Shown here: positions 13,608 through 27,120 of the stretch, in pieces
How the letters are laid out: each line of letters starts with the position of its first letter
Position numbering within the stretch: the first letter of the stretch is position 1
NCBI RefSeq assembly: GCF_041146395.1
Contig: NC_091009.1
Span: 3,407,001 to 3,471,000 of the forward strand
Length of the DNA stretch: 64,000 nucleotides
DNA from: Eulemur rufifrons
Taxonomy: Eukaryota > Chordata > Mammalia > Primates > Lemuridae
Direction of reading: 5' to 3'
The notes under the pieces: generated by a model
Told to the model about the DNA's origin: nothing
The model's database searches: none
Seen by the model: only the letters and a program-made list of their open reading frames with translations
Made by a program: the position numbers and the translations under genes

Positions 13608-15479
13608 AATTCTCAGACTTCTTGCTTTCTTAGAGTTTAGAAAGCCTGCAATTCTCCCATGCCATGCGTGAAAGGAGGCTCTACCACTGCGTCCTGCATG
13701 AAACCCAAGGGCCCATACCCAGAGTATGATAGAGTGGGTTCCCGGGTACAATCCCAGCCCCCTAAACTCCCCCCACCAGCCTAATGCAGACAGGGCCCGT
13801 GCGCTAAGCATAAACAATACCTTTAACAGATAACCCTAACCCTGAACATAACAACCAACCCTGTTCCTATTTCTCCCCTTAACACGTAAACCTCACCGTA
13901 AGCCTAACTTTAACCTCTTATCCTAACGTTAATGCATAACCCATTTCCTGAGAACAACCCCTATCCCATAATTCTAACCCTATCTCCTAGTCATCACTGT
14001 GACACCTAATCCCTAACCCTAATTCTAAACTGCTAACCCTAACCGTAACCCTACCTACAACCCTAACACTGACAGTAACCCTTACTTCTAACCCCAACGC
14101 TATGAGTAACAAAAACCCTAACCCTTGACCCTAACCCTTCACCCTAACCCATAAGCCTTACCCTAACCCTTAACCCGAATCCTAATCCTAACCATTAAAC
14201 CTAACCCTAGCTCTTAAAGCTAACCCTAAACCTTACCCTCACGACTAGACCTAACCCTGACACTAACCTAACACCTAACCCTAACCAGAACCCCTAAAGC
14301 TAACCCTGAACCCTATCCCTAACCCTAGCAGTAAACTTTAACCCTAAACCTAAGCCCAACCCGTAACCCTAATCCTATCCTTTTACCCTAAAACTAACCC
14401 CTAAACCTAACCCCTATACCTCACCCTAACTCTAACCCCAATCCTAATTCTAACCATACCCCTTCATAAAACACTAACTCCTAACCCCTAACCCTAACAC
14501 TAACCAAAAACCCTAATCACTAATCCCTAACCCTAACGCTTAACCTTTACCCTAACCGTTAACCCTCACCCTAAATCTTAACACTGACCCTAACCTTAAC
14601 CTTTAGCTCTAAGCCTAACCCTTAAGCCTACAGTAAGGAAGACCCTTAATGCTAATGGGATCCCTTATCCCTAACCCTAACACTACAGCTAAAAATAACC
14701 CTAACCTTGGATCCTTAAAACTATCCCCTAACACTTACTTTAACCCCAAACCCTAACCCTAATCCTAAGCATTAAACCTAACCCTATCTCTTAACCCTAA
14801 CGCTAGCCCTTACCCTAACGCCTAGATCTAACCCTAAATCTAACCTACCGCCTAATCCTAACTTTCAGCCCTAATGCTAACACTAACCCTGAACCCTAAA
14901 CCTACCCGTAACCCTTAACACTAACCCTATCCGTGAACCTTAAACCTGACGCTAACCATTACCAGCACCCAAGCATTTAACCCTGATCCTACCCCTAATC
15001 CTTAATGCTAACCCTAACACTAAACCCTATCCCTAAGCCCAACACTTAACCCTAATCCTATCCCTTAACCCTAACCCTAACCCTAATGCTACCCCCTACA
15101 CGTAACCCTAACCGTGACCAGTAAACCTAACCCTAACCTCTAACACAAACCATAGCACATAACTCTAACCCTAAAACTCACCCTAACCCTAACCCTAAAC
15201 CCTAACTCTTAACCTTAACCCTAAGCGTTAACTCTCACGCTAAACTTTAATCCTAACCCTAATCCTAATCTTCAACCCTAAACCTAACACTTAACCCTAA
15301 CCCTGTACCAAACCCTAACCTCTCATCTTAACCCTAACCGTAAACCTCAACCCTAAACCAAAGTGTAACCGTTAAACCTAAGAGTAACCTTTAACCCTAA
15401 CCCTAATCCCTAACCCTAAGCCCTCACCCTAACACTAAACTTCATCCTTAACCCTAACCAGAATCCTAACCCTAAATCT
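13608..15479 (+). repeat. 1.87-kb unit, copy 5
   Basis: A island at 13,608-13,815. It carries the same CCTTAAAACTATCCCC, CCATTACCAGCACC and CCCTACACG variants as copy 4, so these two are nearest relatives although copy 4 has two deletions. Confidence 0.9.
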
Positions 15480-17351
15480 AATTCTCAGACTTCTTGCTTT
15501 CTTAGAGTTTAGAAAGCCTGCAATCCTCCCATGCCATGCGTGAAAGGAGGCTCTACCACTGTGTCCTGCATGAAACCCACGGGCCCATACCCAGAGTATG
15601 ATAGAGTGGGTTCCCGGGTACAATCCCAGCCCCCTATACTCCCCCCACCAGCCTAATGCAGACAGGGCCCGTGCGCTAAGCATAAACAATACCTTTAACA
15701 GATAACCCTAACCCTGAACATAACACCCAACCCTGTTCCTATTTCTCCCCTTAACACGTAAACCTCACCGTGCGCCTAACTTTAACCTCTTATCCTAACG
15801 TTAATGCATAACCCATTTCCTGAGAACAACCCCTATCCCATAATTCTAACCCTATCTCCTAGTCATCACTGTGACACCTAATCCCTAACCCTAATTCTAA
15901 ACCGCTAACCCTAACCGTAACCCTACCTACAACCCTAACACTGACAGTAACCCTTACTTCTAACCCCAACGCTATGCCTAACAAAAACCCTAACCCTTGA
16001 CCCTAACCCTTCACCCTAACCCATAAGCCTTACCCTAACCCTTAACCCTAATCCTAATCCTAACCATTAAACCTAACCCTAGCTCTTAAAGCTAACCCTA
16101 AACCTTACCCTCACGACTAGACCTAACCCTGACACTAACCTAACACCTAACCCTAACCAGAACCCCTAAAGCTAACCCTGAATCCTATCCCTAACCCTAG
16201 CAGTAAACTTTAACCCTAAACCTAAGCCCAACCCGTAACCATAATCCTATCCTTTTACCCTAAAACTAACCCCTAAACCTAACCCCTATACCTCACCCTA
16301 ACTCTAACCCGAATCCTAATTCTAACCATACCCCTTCATAAAACACTAACTCCTAACCCCTAACCCTAACACTAACCAAAAACCCTAATCACTAATCCCT
16401 AACCCTAACGCTTAACCTTTACACTAACCGTTAACCCTCACCCTAAATCTTAACACTGACCCTAACCTTAACCTTTAACTCTAAGCCTAACCCTTAAGCC
16501 TATAGTAAGGAAGACCCTTAATGCTAATGGGATCCCTTATCCCTAACCCTAACACTACAGCTAAAAATAACCCTAACCTTGGATCCTTAAACCTAACCCC
16601 TAACACTTACTTTAACCCCAAACCCTAACCCTAATCCTAAGCATTAAACCTAACCCTATCTCTTAACCCTAACGGTAGCCCTTACCCTAACGCCTAGATC
16701 TAACCCTAAATCTAACCGACCGACGAATCCTAACCTTAAGCCCTAATGGTAACACTAACCCTGAACCCTAAACCTACCCGTAATCCTTCACACTAACCCT
16801 ATCCGTGAACCTTAACCCTGACCCTAACCATTACCCGCACAGAAGGATTTAACCCTGACCCTAACACTAATCCTTAATGCTAACCCTAACACTAAACCCT
16901 AACCCTAAGCCCAACACTTAACCCTAATCCTATCCCTTAACCCCAACCCTAACCCTAATGCTACCCCGTAAACGTAACCCTAATCGTGACCAGTAAACCT
17001 AACCCTAACCTGTGACACAAACCATAGCACATAACTCTAACCCTAAAACTAACCCTAACCCTAACCCTTAACCCTAACTCTTAACATTAACCCTAAGCAT
17101 TAACTCTCACGCTAACCTTTAATCCTAACCCTAATCCTAATCTTCAACCCTAAACCTAACACTTAACCCTAACCCTGTACCAAACCCTAACCCCTCATCT
17201 TAACCCTAACCGTAAACCTCAACCCTAAACCAAAGTGTAACCGTTAAACCTAAGAGTAACCTTTAACCCTAACCCTAATCCCTAACCCTAAGCCCTCACC
17301 CTAACACTAAACTTCATCCTTAACCCTAACCAGAATCCTAACCCTAAATCT
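15480..17351 (+). repeat. 1.87-kb unit, copy 6
   Basis: A island at 15,480-15,687. Private changes include ACCGACCGACGAATCC near 16,717 and GCACAGAAGGATTT near 16,838, where other copies read ACCTACCGCCTAATCC and GCACCCAAGCATTT. Confidence 0.9.
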
Positions 17352-18667
17352 AATTCTCAGACTTCTTGCTTTCTTAGAGTTTAGAAAGCCTGCAATCCTC
17401 CCATGCCATGCGTGAAAGGAGGCTCTACCACTGTGTCCTGCATGAAACCCACGGGCCCATACCCAGAGTATGATAGAGTGGGTTCCCGGGTACAATCCCA
17501 GCCCCCTAAACTCCCCCCACCAGCCTAATGCAGACAGGGCCCGTGCGCTAAGCATAAACAATACTTTTAACAGATAACCCTAACCTTGAACATAACACCC
17601 AACCCTGTTCCTATTTCTCCCCTTAACACGTAAACCTCACCGTGCGCCTAACTTTAACCTCTTATCCTAACGTTAATGCATAACCCATTTCCTGAGAACA
17701 ACCCCTATCCCATAATTCTAACCCTATCTCCTAGTCATCACTGTGACACCTAATCCCTAACCCTAATTCTAAACCGCTAACCCTAACCCTACCTACAACC
17801 CTAACACTGACAGTAACCCTTACTTGTAACCCCAACGCTATGCCTAACAAAAACCCTAACCCTTGACCCTAATCCTTCACCCTAACCCCTAAGCCTTACC
17901 CTAACCCTTAACCCTAATCCTAATCCTAACCATTAAACCTAACCCTAGCTCTTAAAGCTAACCCTAAACCTTACCCTCACGACTAGACCTAACCCTGACA
18001 CTAACTTAACACCTAACCCTAACCAGAACCCCTAAAGCTAACCTTGAACCCTATCCCTAACCCTAGCAGTAAACTTTAACCCTAAACCTAAGCCCAACCC
18101 GTAACCCTAATCCTATCCTTTTACCCTAAAACTAACCCCTAAACCTAACCCCTATACCTCACCCTAACTCTAACCCCATTCCTAATTCTAACCATACCCC
18201 TTCATAAAACACTAACTACTAACCCCTAACCCTAACACTAACCAAGTACCCTAATCACTAATCCCTAACCCTAACGCTTAACCTTTACCCTAACCGTTAA
18301 CCCTCACCCTAAATCTTAACACTGACCCTAACCTTAACCTTTAACTCTAAGCCTAACCCTTAACCCTACAGTAAGGAAGACCCTTAATGCTAATGGGATC
18401 CCTTATCCCTAACCCTAACACTACAGCTAAAAATAACCCTAAACTTGGATCCTTAAACCTAACCCCTAACACTTACTTTAACCCCAAACCCTAATCCTAA
18501 TCCTAAGCATTCAACCTAACCTATCTCTTAACCCTAACGCTAGCCCTTACCCTAACGCCTAGATCTAACCCTAAATCTAACCTACCGCCTAATCCTAACC
18601 TTAAGCCCTAATGCTAACTCTAACCCTGAACCCTAAACCTACCCGTAACCCTTAACACTAACCCTAT
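17352..18667 (+). repeat. 1.87-kb unit, copy 7 (truncated)
   Basis: A island at 17,352-17,559. The unit follows its neighbours until the words AACACTAACCCTATCC near 18,667, then changes to CTAACCCCCTTACCC. About 550 bases of the unit are missing. The break coincides with the outer edge of the large inverted repeat. Confidence 0.88.
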
Positions 18668-18745
18668 CCCTAACCCCCTTACCCTGACTCTGTTAACCGT
18701 CACCCTAACCCTTAACCCTGATCCTAACCTTAAACCTTAATCCTA

Positions 18746-18880
18746 ACCATGCGTGAGATGAGCCTCTGCCTTTTTCCTGCATGACAGTTGATGCCCAACA
18801 CCCAGGGTACGATGAAGTGGGGACGCAGCCTTGCTCCACACCCACAGTGCCCCGTACATTAGACAGGACCCGTGCCCTAA
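18746..18880 (+). repeat. D island (left)
   Basis: Variant island beginning ACCATGCGTGAGATGAGCC and ending AGACAGGACCCGTGCCCTAA. It holds the family words CTGCATGACAG and CCCAGGGTACGATG but lacks the leading TTCTCAGA..CCTACAAT part. Its only other copy is the mirror one at 33,754-33,888. Confidence 0.8.
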
Positions 18881-19133
18881 CACACACCGTTAAACGTAAG
18901 CCCGAACCCTATCACTAAACCAAACCCTTCGTAAGCCCTGAATCTAACTCCTAATAGTAACCCTAATCCCTGACCCTTACTCTTGCCTCTCATCCTAAAC
19001 CTAAACCCAACCACTAAACATAATCCTAATCTCTAACCCTAACAGTAATCCTAACCCTAATTCTAACCTAAAACCCTAACCCCTAAACCTAATCGTAGTC
19101 CCTAACACCTAACCTTACCCTAAACCGAATTCC
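18881..19133 (+). repeat. Degenerate CCCTAA spacer between D and C islands
   Basis: About 250 bases of highly irregular CCCTAA-like words, more decayed than the array to the left. Nothing else is seen here. The mirror segment is 33,501-33,753. Confidence 0.75.
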
Positions 19134-19272
19134 AATTCTCAGACTTTTGCAATTCAAAAACTTAAAAAAGCCTACAATCCACCAATGCAGTGTCTGAGAT
19201 GAGCGTCCGTCCCTATGTCTGCATGACAGGCAGGAGCCAATGCCCAGGGTACTATGGAGTGGAGTCCTGGGG
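19134..19272 (+). repeat. C island (left), boundary to the 95-bp satellite
   Basis: Island variant with AATTCTCAGACTTTTGC, AAAAAGCCTACAATCC and CCCAGGGTACTATGGAG. Its last bases run straight into the first satellite monomer (CTGTAGGCTTGC). It occurs only twice in the window, at the two outer ends of the satellite. Confidence 0.82.
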
Positions 19273-22200
19273 TCTGTAGGCTTGCTAAACTCCAGTTTGG
19301 AAGAATTACTATAGTCATATATAGGGATGCTTACATTTACTTATAGAAAGCAACTATTGGTGTGTGATTTGTAGGCTTGCCTTACTCTAGTTTGGATGAA
19401 GAAGCTGAATCATATATAGGAATATTAGCTTTGAGTTAGAGGAAGCATCTATGGGGGGTGCTTTTTTGGCTTGTTAAACTCTGGTTTGGAAGAAGTTTGA
19501 GAGTCTTATATAGGAACGATATCATTCTTTCAGAGAAAGCAATTATAGGGAGTTGGTTTGTAGGCATGCTAAGCTCTAGTTTGGAGGAAGGCGAGAGTCA
19601 TATATAGGAACACTTACGTTCACATAAAGCGTCTACAGGGGGACGGTTTCTAGGCTTCCTAAACTCTAGCTTGGAAAAAGAGGACAGTTATGTATAGGAA
19701 CTCTCGGCGGGGGATTTGTAGCATTGCTAAAATCTTAGATTGGAAAAGTTGCGAGAGTCATACATAGGAATGTTAACATTCACTCAATGAAAGCAACTAT
19801 AAGGGCTGCTTTCCAGGCTGGCTACACTCTAATTTGGAAAAAGTGCCACAGTCATGTATAGGAAGGCTTATATTCACTCAGACAAAGCAATTATGTGTAG
19901 GTGTATAGTAGGCATGCTAACTCTAGTTTGGAAAATTTCGAGAGCCATGTATAGGAAAGCTTACAGTAACTTAGAGAAAGCAACGAACAGGGGTGGAGTG
20001 TAGGCTTGCTAAACTCTAGTTTGGAGGAAGTGCCATAGTCATATATAAGGAACGCTTAAATTCGTTCAGAGAAAACAGCTGTCGGGGATTGGTTTGTAGA
20101 CTTATTCAACTCTAGTTTGGAAGAAGTGCGAGAGACATATATAGGAATGTTTACATTGACTCAAAGAAAGCAACTATGGGGGAGTGTTATTTTGGCATGC
20201 CAGATGCTAGTTAGGAAGAAGTACAAGACTCATATATAGGAACGCTTAAATTCACACAGCGAGAGCAACTACGGAGTAGTGTCAGGTAGACATGTTAAAG
20301 TCTAGCTTGGGAGAAGTTCCAGAGTCCTATATAGGAAAGGTAACAGCCACTTTGAAAAAGCAAGTCTTGGCGGGTGGTTTGTAGGCCTACAAAACCCTGT
20401 TTTGGTTGAAGTGTGAGAATCATATATGAGAACGCTTACATTCACTCAGAGAAAGCAACGATGGGGTTGTTTGTAGGCTTACTAAACTGCAGTTTGGAAG
20501 AAGCACGAGAATCACATATAGGAACACATACATTTTGACGCACTGAAAGTAACTATGGGGTGGTGTCTTATAGGCATGCTAAACTCTAGTTTGGACGAAG
20601 TTTGAGAATCACATATAAGAAAGCTTAGAGTCACTTAGAGAAAGCAAATCTCTGGGTGTGGAATGTAGGCCTGCTAAACTCTATTTTGGTTTAAGACGGC
20701 GTGGTGGTTTGTAGGCATACTAAACTCTAGTTTGGAAGAAGTAGGAGAATGATATATGGGAATGCTTACATTCACGTAGAGAAAGCAATTATGGGGTGGC
20801 GTTTTTGTAGCCATGCTAATCTCTAGTTTGGAAGAAGTTAAGGAGTAATATATAGGAAAGGGTATAGTCATAGAAACCAACTCTCGGGGGATGTTTTGTA
20901 CACCTGCAAAACTCCAGTTTGGAAGTGGGGGAGAGTCATATTGGGGACCGCGTGCATTCACTCAGAGAAATCAACGATGGGATTGTGATTTGTAGGCATA
21001 GTCAACTCTAGTTTGGAAGAAGTACGAGAATCGTATATAGGAATGCTTACCTTCACGCAGAGAAAGCAACTATGGAGTGATGTTTGTATGCCTACTAAAA
21101 TATAGTTTGGAGGAAGTTCGAGAGCCATATCTGGGAAGCTTACAGTCACTTAGAGAAAGCAACTCTCGGGGGTGTTTCGTAGGCCTGCTAAACTCTATTT
21201 TCAATGAAGTGTTAGAATAATATATGGGAACTCAGTGAAAGCAACGTTGTGGTTGTGGTTCCTAGGCATACTAACCTGTAATTTGGAAGAAGCAAGAGAA
21301 TCACATGTAGAACCGCTTACATTCCGGCACCGAATGCAACTATGGGGTGGTGTTTTGTAGGCTTGCAAAACTCTAGTTTGGACGAAGTTTGAGAGTCATA
21401 TATAGGAAAGTTTACAGTCACGTAGAGAAAGCAACTCTCTGGGTGTGGAATGTAGAGTTATTTTGGTTGAAATAGAGTTATTTTGGTTGAAGTGTGAGAG
21501 TCATATATGGGAACGCTTACATTCACTCAGAGAAAACAACGTTTGGGTGGTGGTTTGTAGGGCATACTAAACTGTAGTTTGGAAGAAGTACGAGAGTCCT
21601 ACATAGGAACACTTACATTCACGCAGAGAAAGCACTTATGGCGTCAGGTTTTGTAGGCATGCTAAACTGCAGTTTGGAAGAAGTTGGAGAACCTTATACA
21701 GGAAAGATTACCGTCACCTAGGGAAAGCAACTCTCGGGAGATTTTTTTGTACACATGCTAAACTCTAATTTGGATGAAGTGTGAGAGTCAAACATGGGAC
21801 CGCTTACATTCCCTCAGAGAAACAACACTGGGGTGGTTTTTGTAGGCATACTAAATAGTTTGGAAGAAGTACGAGAATGATATTTGGGAACGCTTACATT
21901 CACACAGAGAAAGCAACTACGGGGTGGTGTTTTGTAAGCATGCTATAGTTTGGAAGAAGTTCTAAACCTGAACAGTCACTTAGAGAAAGCAACTCTTGGT
22001 GGGTGATTTTTAGGTCTGCTAAATTGTATTTTGAAAGAAGTACCAGAGTCATATATACTAATGCTTACATTCATGCAAAGAAAAAACCATGGGGTGATGT
22101 TTTGTGGGCATGTTAACCTGTAGTTTGGAAGAAGTTGGAGGGTCTTATTTAGGAAAGCTTACAGTCACCTAGAGAAAGCAACTCTCGGGAGATCCTTTCT

Positions 22201-24840
22201 TGGCCTGCTAAACTCTACTTTGCATCAATTGTGAGAGTCAAACATGGGAATGCTTTCATTCATTCAGAGAACGCAACGTTTGGGTGGTGGTTTGTAGGCA
22301 TTCTAAACTGTATTTTGGAGGAAGTACGAGAGTCATGTATATGAACGCTTACATTCAGGCAGAGAAAGCAACTCTGGGGTCGTATTTTGTTGGCATGCTA
22401 AACTGTGGTTTGGAAGAAGTTCGAGAGTCTTATATAGGAAAGATTACAGTGACACAGAGAAAACAACTCTCGGAAGTTTATTGGTAGGCCTGCTAAACTC
22501 TAACTTGGATGAAATGTGAGAACGCTTGCATTCATTCACTCAGAGAAGGAAACATCGTGATGGTTTGAAGGCATAATAACTGTAGTTGGGAAGAAGTAGG
22601 AGAGTCATATATATGAACCGTTACATTCACGCAGAGAACGCAACTGTGGGGTGGCGATGTATGCATGTTAATCTGTAGTTTGGAGGAAGTGCGAGAGTCA
22701 TATCTGGGGAAAATTACAGTCACTTAGAGAAAGGAACCATCTTGGGCTGGTTTGTAGATCTGCTAAATTCTATTTGGGAAACAGAGTGTGAGTCATATAT
22801 GGGAACGCTTATGTTCACTCAGAGAAAGCAACCACGGTGTGGTGTTTTGTTGGCATGGTGTAGTTTGAAAGAAGTTGGAGATTCTTATATAGGAAAGTTT
22901 ACAGTCACCTAGAGAAAGCAACTCACGGGGTGTTGTTTGTAGGCCTGCTAAACTCTAATTTAGATGAAGTGAGAGAGGCATATATATGAACGCTTATATT
23001 GATGCAGAGAAAGCAACTATGGGGTGGTGTTTTGTAGGCATGCTAAAATATAATTTGGAAGAAGTTCGAAAACAGTCACTTAGAGAAAGCAACTCTCGGC
23101 GGTTGATTTTTCGGTGTGCTAAATTGTATTTTGAAAGAAGTACCAGAGTCATATATACAAACGCTTACATTCATGCAGAGAAAGCAACTGTGGGGTGGTG
23201 TTTTCTAGGCATGCTAAACTCTAGTTTGGACGAAGTTTGAGAATCACATATAAGAAAGCTTAGAGTCGCTAAAGCAAATCTCTGGGTGTGGAATGTAGGC
23301 GTGCCAAATTCTATTTTGGTTTCAGAGTGAGAGCCATATATGGGAAGGCTTACATTCACTCAGAGAAAGCAACGATGGTGTGGTGGTTTGTAGGCATACT
23401 GAACTCTAGTTTGGAAGAAGTAGGAGAATGATATATGGGAACGCTTACATTCATGCAGAGAAAGCAATTATGGGGTGGCTTTTTTGTAGCCATGCAAATC
23501 TCTATTTTGCAAGAAGTTAAAGAGTAATATATAGGAAAGTGTACCGTCATTTATAGAAACCAACTTTCGGGGGATGGTTTGTAGGCCTGCAAAACTCTAC
23601 TTTGGAAGAAGGGGGAGAGTCATATGGGGGACTGGGTACATTCACTCGGAGAAATCAACGATGGGGTTGTGGTTTGTAGGCATACTAAACTCTAGTTTGG
23701 AAGAAGGACGAGAATCATATATAGGAACGCTTACATTCATGCAGAGAATGCAACTATGGAGTGATGTTTGTATGCCTACTAAACGATAGTTTGGAGGATG
23801 TTCGAGAGTCATATCTGGAAAGCTTACAGTCATTTAGAGAAAGCAACTCTCTGGGGGTGGTTCGTAGGCCTGCTAAACTCTATTTTCAATGAAGTGTTAG
23901 AATCATATGCAGGAACGCTTACATTCACTCAGAGAAAGCAACGTTGGGGTGGCCGTTTTTGAGCATACTAAACTCTACTTTGGAAGAGGTACGAGAGACA
24001 TAAACACGAACGCTTACATTAACACAGAGAAAGCAAATACGGGGTGCTGTAGTGCAGGCATGCTAAACTATAGATTGGAAGAAGTTCGAAAGCTGACAGT
24101 CACTTAGAGAAAGCAACTCTTGGCGGGTGATTTTTAGGTCTGCTAAATTGTATTTTGAAAGACGTACCAGAGTCATATATACAAACGCTTACATTCATGC
24201 AGAGAAAGAAACTATGGGGTGACGTGTTGTTGGCATGCTAAACTGCAGTTTGAAAGGAGTTCCAGAGCGTTATATAGGATAGCTTACAGTCACCTAGAGA
24301 AAACAACACTCGGGACAGCTTTGCAAGCCTCTAAACACTAATTAGCAGCAATTGTGAGAGTCAAACATGGGAACGCTTACATTCACGGAGAGAACACAAC
24401 GTTTGGGTGGTGGTTTGTAGGCATAATAACTGTAGGTCGGAAGAAGTAGGAGAGTCATATATATGAACAGTTACATTCACGCAGAGAAAGAAACTGTTGG
24501 GTGGTGTATGTACGCATGTTAATCTATACTTTGGAGGAAGTTTGAGAGTCATATCTGGGGAAAATTACAGTCACATAGCTAAATCAACCATCGGGGACTG
24601 GTTTCTAGGTCTGCTAAATTCTATTTTGGAAAAAGTGATTCATATAAGGGAATTCTTATGTTCACTCAGAGAAAGCAATGATGCGGTGGTGTATTGTTGG
24701 CATGCTAAACTTTAGTTTGGAAGAAGTTCGAGAGTTTTACATAGGAAAGCTTACATTCACCTAGAGAAAGCAACTCTCAGGATGTGGTTTATAGGCCTGG
24801 TGAACTCTAATTTGGATCAAGTGTGAGAGTCATACATACG
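19273..24840 (+). repeat. 95-bp satellite array, forward half
   Basis: Tandem monomers of about 95 bp with the words TTTGTAGGCATGCTAAACTC, AGTTTGGAAGAAGT, GAGAGTCATATATAGG, CGCTTACATTCAC and CAGAGAAAGCAAC. Between 21,511 and 21,798 three successive monomers measure 96, 95 and 96 bases. They differ in their right-hand words (ATTCACTCAGAG, ATTCACGCAGAG, AGTCACTTAGAG or AGTCACCTAGAG), and the three types recur in order, giving a trimeric unit of about 287 bp. Monomers near 19.3-20.6 kb are more diverged and follow the trimer less well, as expected at an array edge. Confidence 0.92.
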
Positions 24841-24846
24841 AGTTCC
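24832..24846. other. Satellite orientation switch
   Basis: To the left the + strand reads GTGAGAGTCATACATACG; to the right it reads AGTTCCAAAATACAGTTTAG, the opposite strand of the monomer. The switch falls inside a monomer and is not itself a clean hairpin, since the monomers on the two sides are of different subtypes. Confidence 0.85.
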
Positions 24847-25829
24847 AAAATACAGTTTAGTATGCCTACAAACCACCAGCCTAACATTGCTTTCTCTGAG
24901 TGGATATAGGCCTTCCCTTATATGAATCTCGGACTGCTTTCAAAATGCAATTTGCCGGACCTACAAAACCCCGCCCGAGAGTTGCTTTCTCTCACTATAA
25001 GCTTTCCTATATATGACTTTGGAACATAATTTAGCATGCCAACAAAAGGCCACCCCATAGTTTGCGTGAATGTAAGCGTTCCTATGCATCACGCTCGTAC
25101 TTCTTCCAAAGTATAGTACACCTACCAACCACCTCCCCAACGTTGCTTTTTCTGAGTGAATGTAAGCATTCTTTTATTCTCGTACTTCCTCCAAACTCCA
25201 GTTTAGTGTGACTAAACACACCACCGCAACCCTGCTTTCTCTGAGTGAATGTTAGCGTTCCCGTTTATGATTCACACTTCATCCAAAATAGAATTTAGCA
25301 GAACTACAAACCGGCCCCCAAGGGTTGCTTTCTCTGTGAGACTGTAAGCTTTCCTATTACTCTTAACTTCTTCGCAACTAGAGATTTGCATGCCTACAAA
25401 ACACCACCCCATAGTTGCCCTCTCTGCGTGAATGTAAGCACTCACATATATGACTCTGCTACTTCTTCCAAAATACAGTTTAGTATGCTTACAAACAACC
25501 ACCCAAAAGTTAAGTTCTCTGAGAGAATGTTAGCGTTCCCATGTATGACAGTCACAAATGGTGCAAGGTAGAGTTTAGCAGGCTTACAAACAATCTCTCG
25601 AAAGTTGCTTCCTCTAGCGGACTGTAAGCTTTCCTATAAAAGACTGTCGAACTTTTTCGAAACTACATTTCAGCACGCCAACAAAACATCACCACATAGT
25701 TTTTCTCAGCATAAATGTAACAGATTTTATATATGACTCTGGTACTTCTTTCAAAATACAATTTAGCACACCTCAAAATCAACCGCTGAGAGTTGCATTC
25801 TCTGTCACTGTCAGCTTTTGAACTTCTTC

Positions 25830-26330
25830 CAAATTATATTTTATCATGCCTACAAAACACCACCCCATAGTTGCTTTCTCTGCGTCCATATAAGCGTTCA
25901 TATATATGACTCTCGTACTTCTTCCAAACTGGAGTTAGTATACCTACAAACCGGCACCCAAATTTACCTTTCTCTGAGTGAATGAAGCGTATCCATGTAT
26001 GCCTCTTTCACTTCATCCAAATTAGAGTTTAGCGGCCCACAAACCACCTCCTGTGAGTTGCTTTCTCTAGGTGACTATAAACTTTCCTATATAAGACTCT
26101 CGAACTTCTTCCAAACTACAGTTTAGCATGCCAACAATACAGCACACCATCGTTGATTTCTCTGAGTGAACATAAGCGTTCCCATCTATGACTCTCACTC
26201 TTCTTCCAAAATAGAATTTAGCAGACCTACACAACACTCGATGGTTCCAATTCTCTAGGTGACTCTAATTTTTCCCACATATGACTCTCGAGCTTCCTCC
26301 AAACTAGATTATGATGATTACATAGGCCAC
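25830..26330 (-). repeat. Satellite block duplicated 1.48 kb downstream
   Basis: The run containing GGAGTTAGTATACCTAC, ACCGGCACCC, GAATGAAGCGTATCCATG and ATAGAATTTAGCAGACC recurs, with few changes, about 1,483 bases downstream at about 27,310-27,810. The unusual words make this a specific block duplication, beyond ordinary monomer similarity. Confidence 0.8.
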
Positions 26331-26519
26331 CCCACAGTTGCTTTCTCTTCGTGAATGTAACCGTTCATATATGACTCTCCTACTTCTTTTGAACTACAGC
26401 ATTTATTCCTACAAACCATCACGACAACGTTCTTTCTCTGAGTGAATGCAAGCGTTCCTGCATATGATTGTAACACTTCATTGAAAATAGAGTTTAGCAG
26501 GCCTACGAACCACCCCCAG

Positions 26520-27120
26520 AGAGTTGCTTTCTCTAAATGACTGTAAGCTTTCCAGATATGACTCTCGAGCATCCTCCAAACTATCGTTTAGTAGGCATAC
26601 AAACATCACTCCATAGTTGCTTTCTCTGCATGAATGTAAGCGTTCCTATATATGATTCTCGTCCTTCTTCCAAACTAGAGTTTAGTATGCCTACAAACCA
26701 CAACCCCATCGTTGATTTCTCCGAGTGAATGTACCCAGTCCCCCATATGATTCTCCCCCTTCTTCCAAAGTAGAGTTTTGCAGGCCTACAAACCCCAAAA
26801 GTTGGTTTCTATAAATGACGGTACGCTTTCCTATATATTTCTCTTTAACTTCTTGCAAAATAGAGATTTGCATGGCTACAAAAAAGCCACCCCATAATTG
26901 CTTTCTCTGCATGAATGTAAGCGTTCCCATATATCATTCTCCTACTTCTTCCAAACTAGAGTTCAGTATGCCTGCAAACCACCACACCATCGTTGCTTTC
27001 TCTGAGTGAATGTAAGCCTTCCCATATATGACTCTCACTCCGAAACCAAAATAGAGTTTAGCACGCCTACATTCCACACCCAGAGATTTGCTTTAAGCGA
27101 CTCTAAGCTTTCTTATATGT
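26520..27120 (-). repeat. Satellite block duplicated 2.21 kb downstream
   Basis: This stretch is nearly identical to 28,735-29,335, an offset of 2,214 bases in the same orientation. Marker words are GTACCCAGTCCCCCATATG and AAAAAAGCCACCCCATAATT. The second copy belongs to the right arm and has its mirror at about 23,250-23,850, so three copies exist in total. Confidence 0.85.

Larger units (their letters stand above)
5750..18667 (+). repeat. 1.87-kb higher-order repeat array, about seven units
   Basis: Tandem direct repetition of a unit of about 1.87 kb, each with one A island, a conserved CACGTAAACCTCACCG segment, and irregular CCCTAA words in the same order in every copy. A-island starts at 6,154, 8,028, 9,892, 11,761, 13,608, 15,480 and 17,352 give spacings of 1,874, 1,864, 1,869, 1,847, 1,872 and 1,872. 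Because the irregular words recur in order, the 1.87-kb unit and not the hexamer is what was amplified. The array ends abruptly near 18,667 inside its last unit. Confidence 0.92.
18660..24420 (+). repeat. Left arm of large inverted repeat
   Basis: This arm matches the reverse complement of about 28,180-33,975. Paired points have coordinate sums between about 52,584 and 52,634 along the whole arm (for example 22,284 with 30,304; 20,958 with 31,630; 18,887 with 33,747), so few indels have accumulated. Matching stretches of 60-80 codons translate identically or with one change. The outer edge lies between unlike higher-order repeats on the two sides. Confidence 0.9.
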
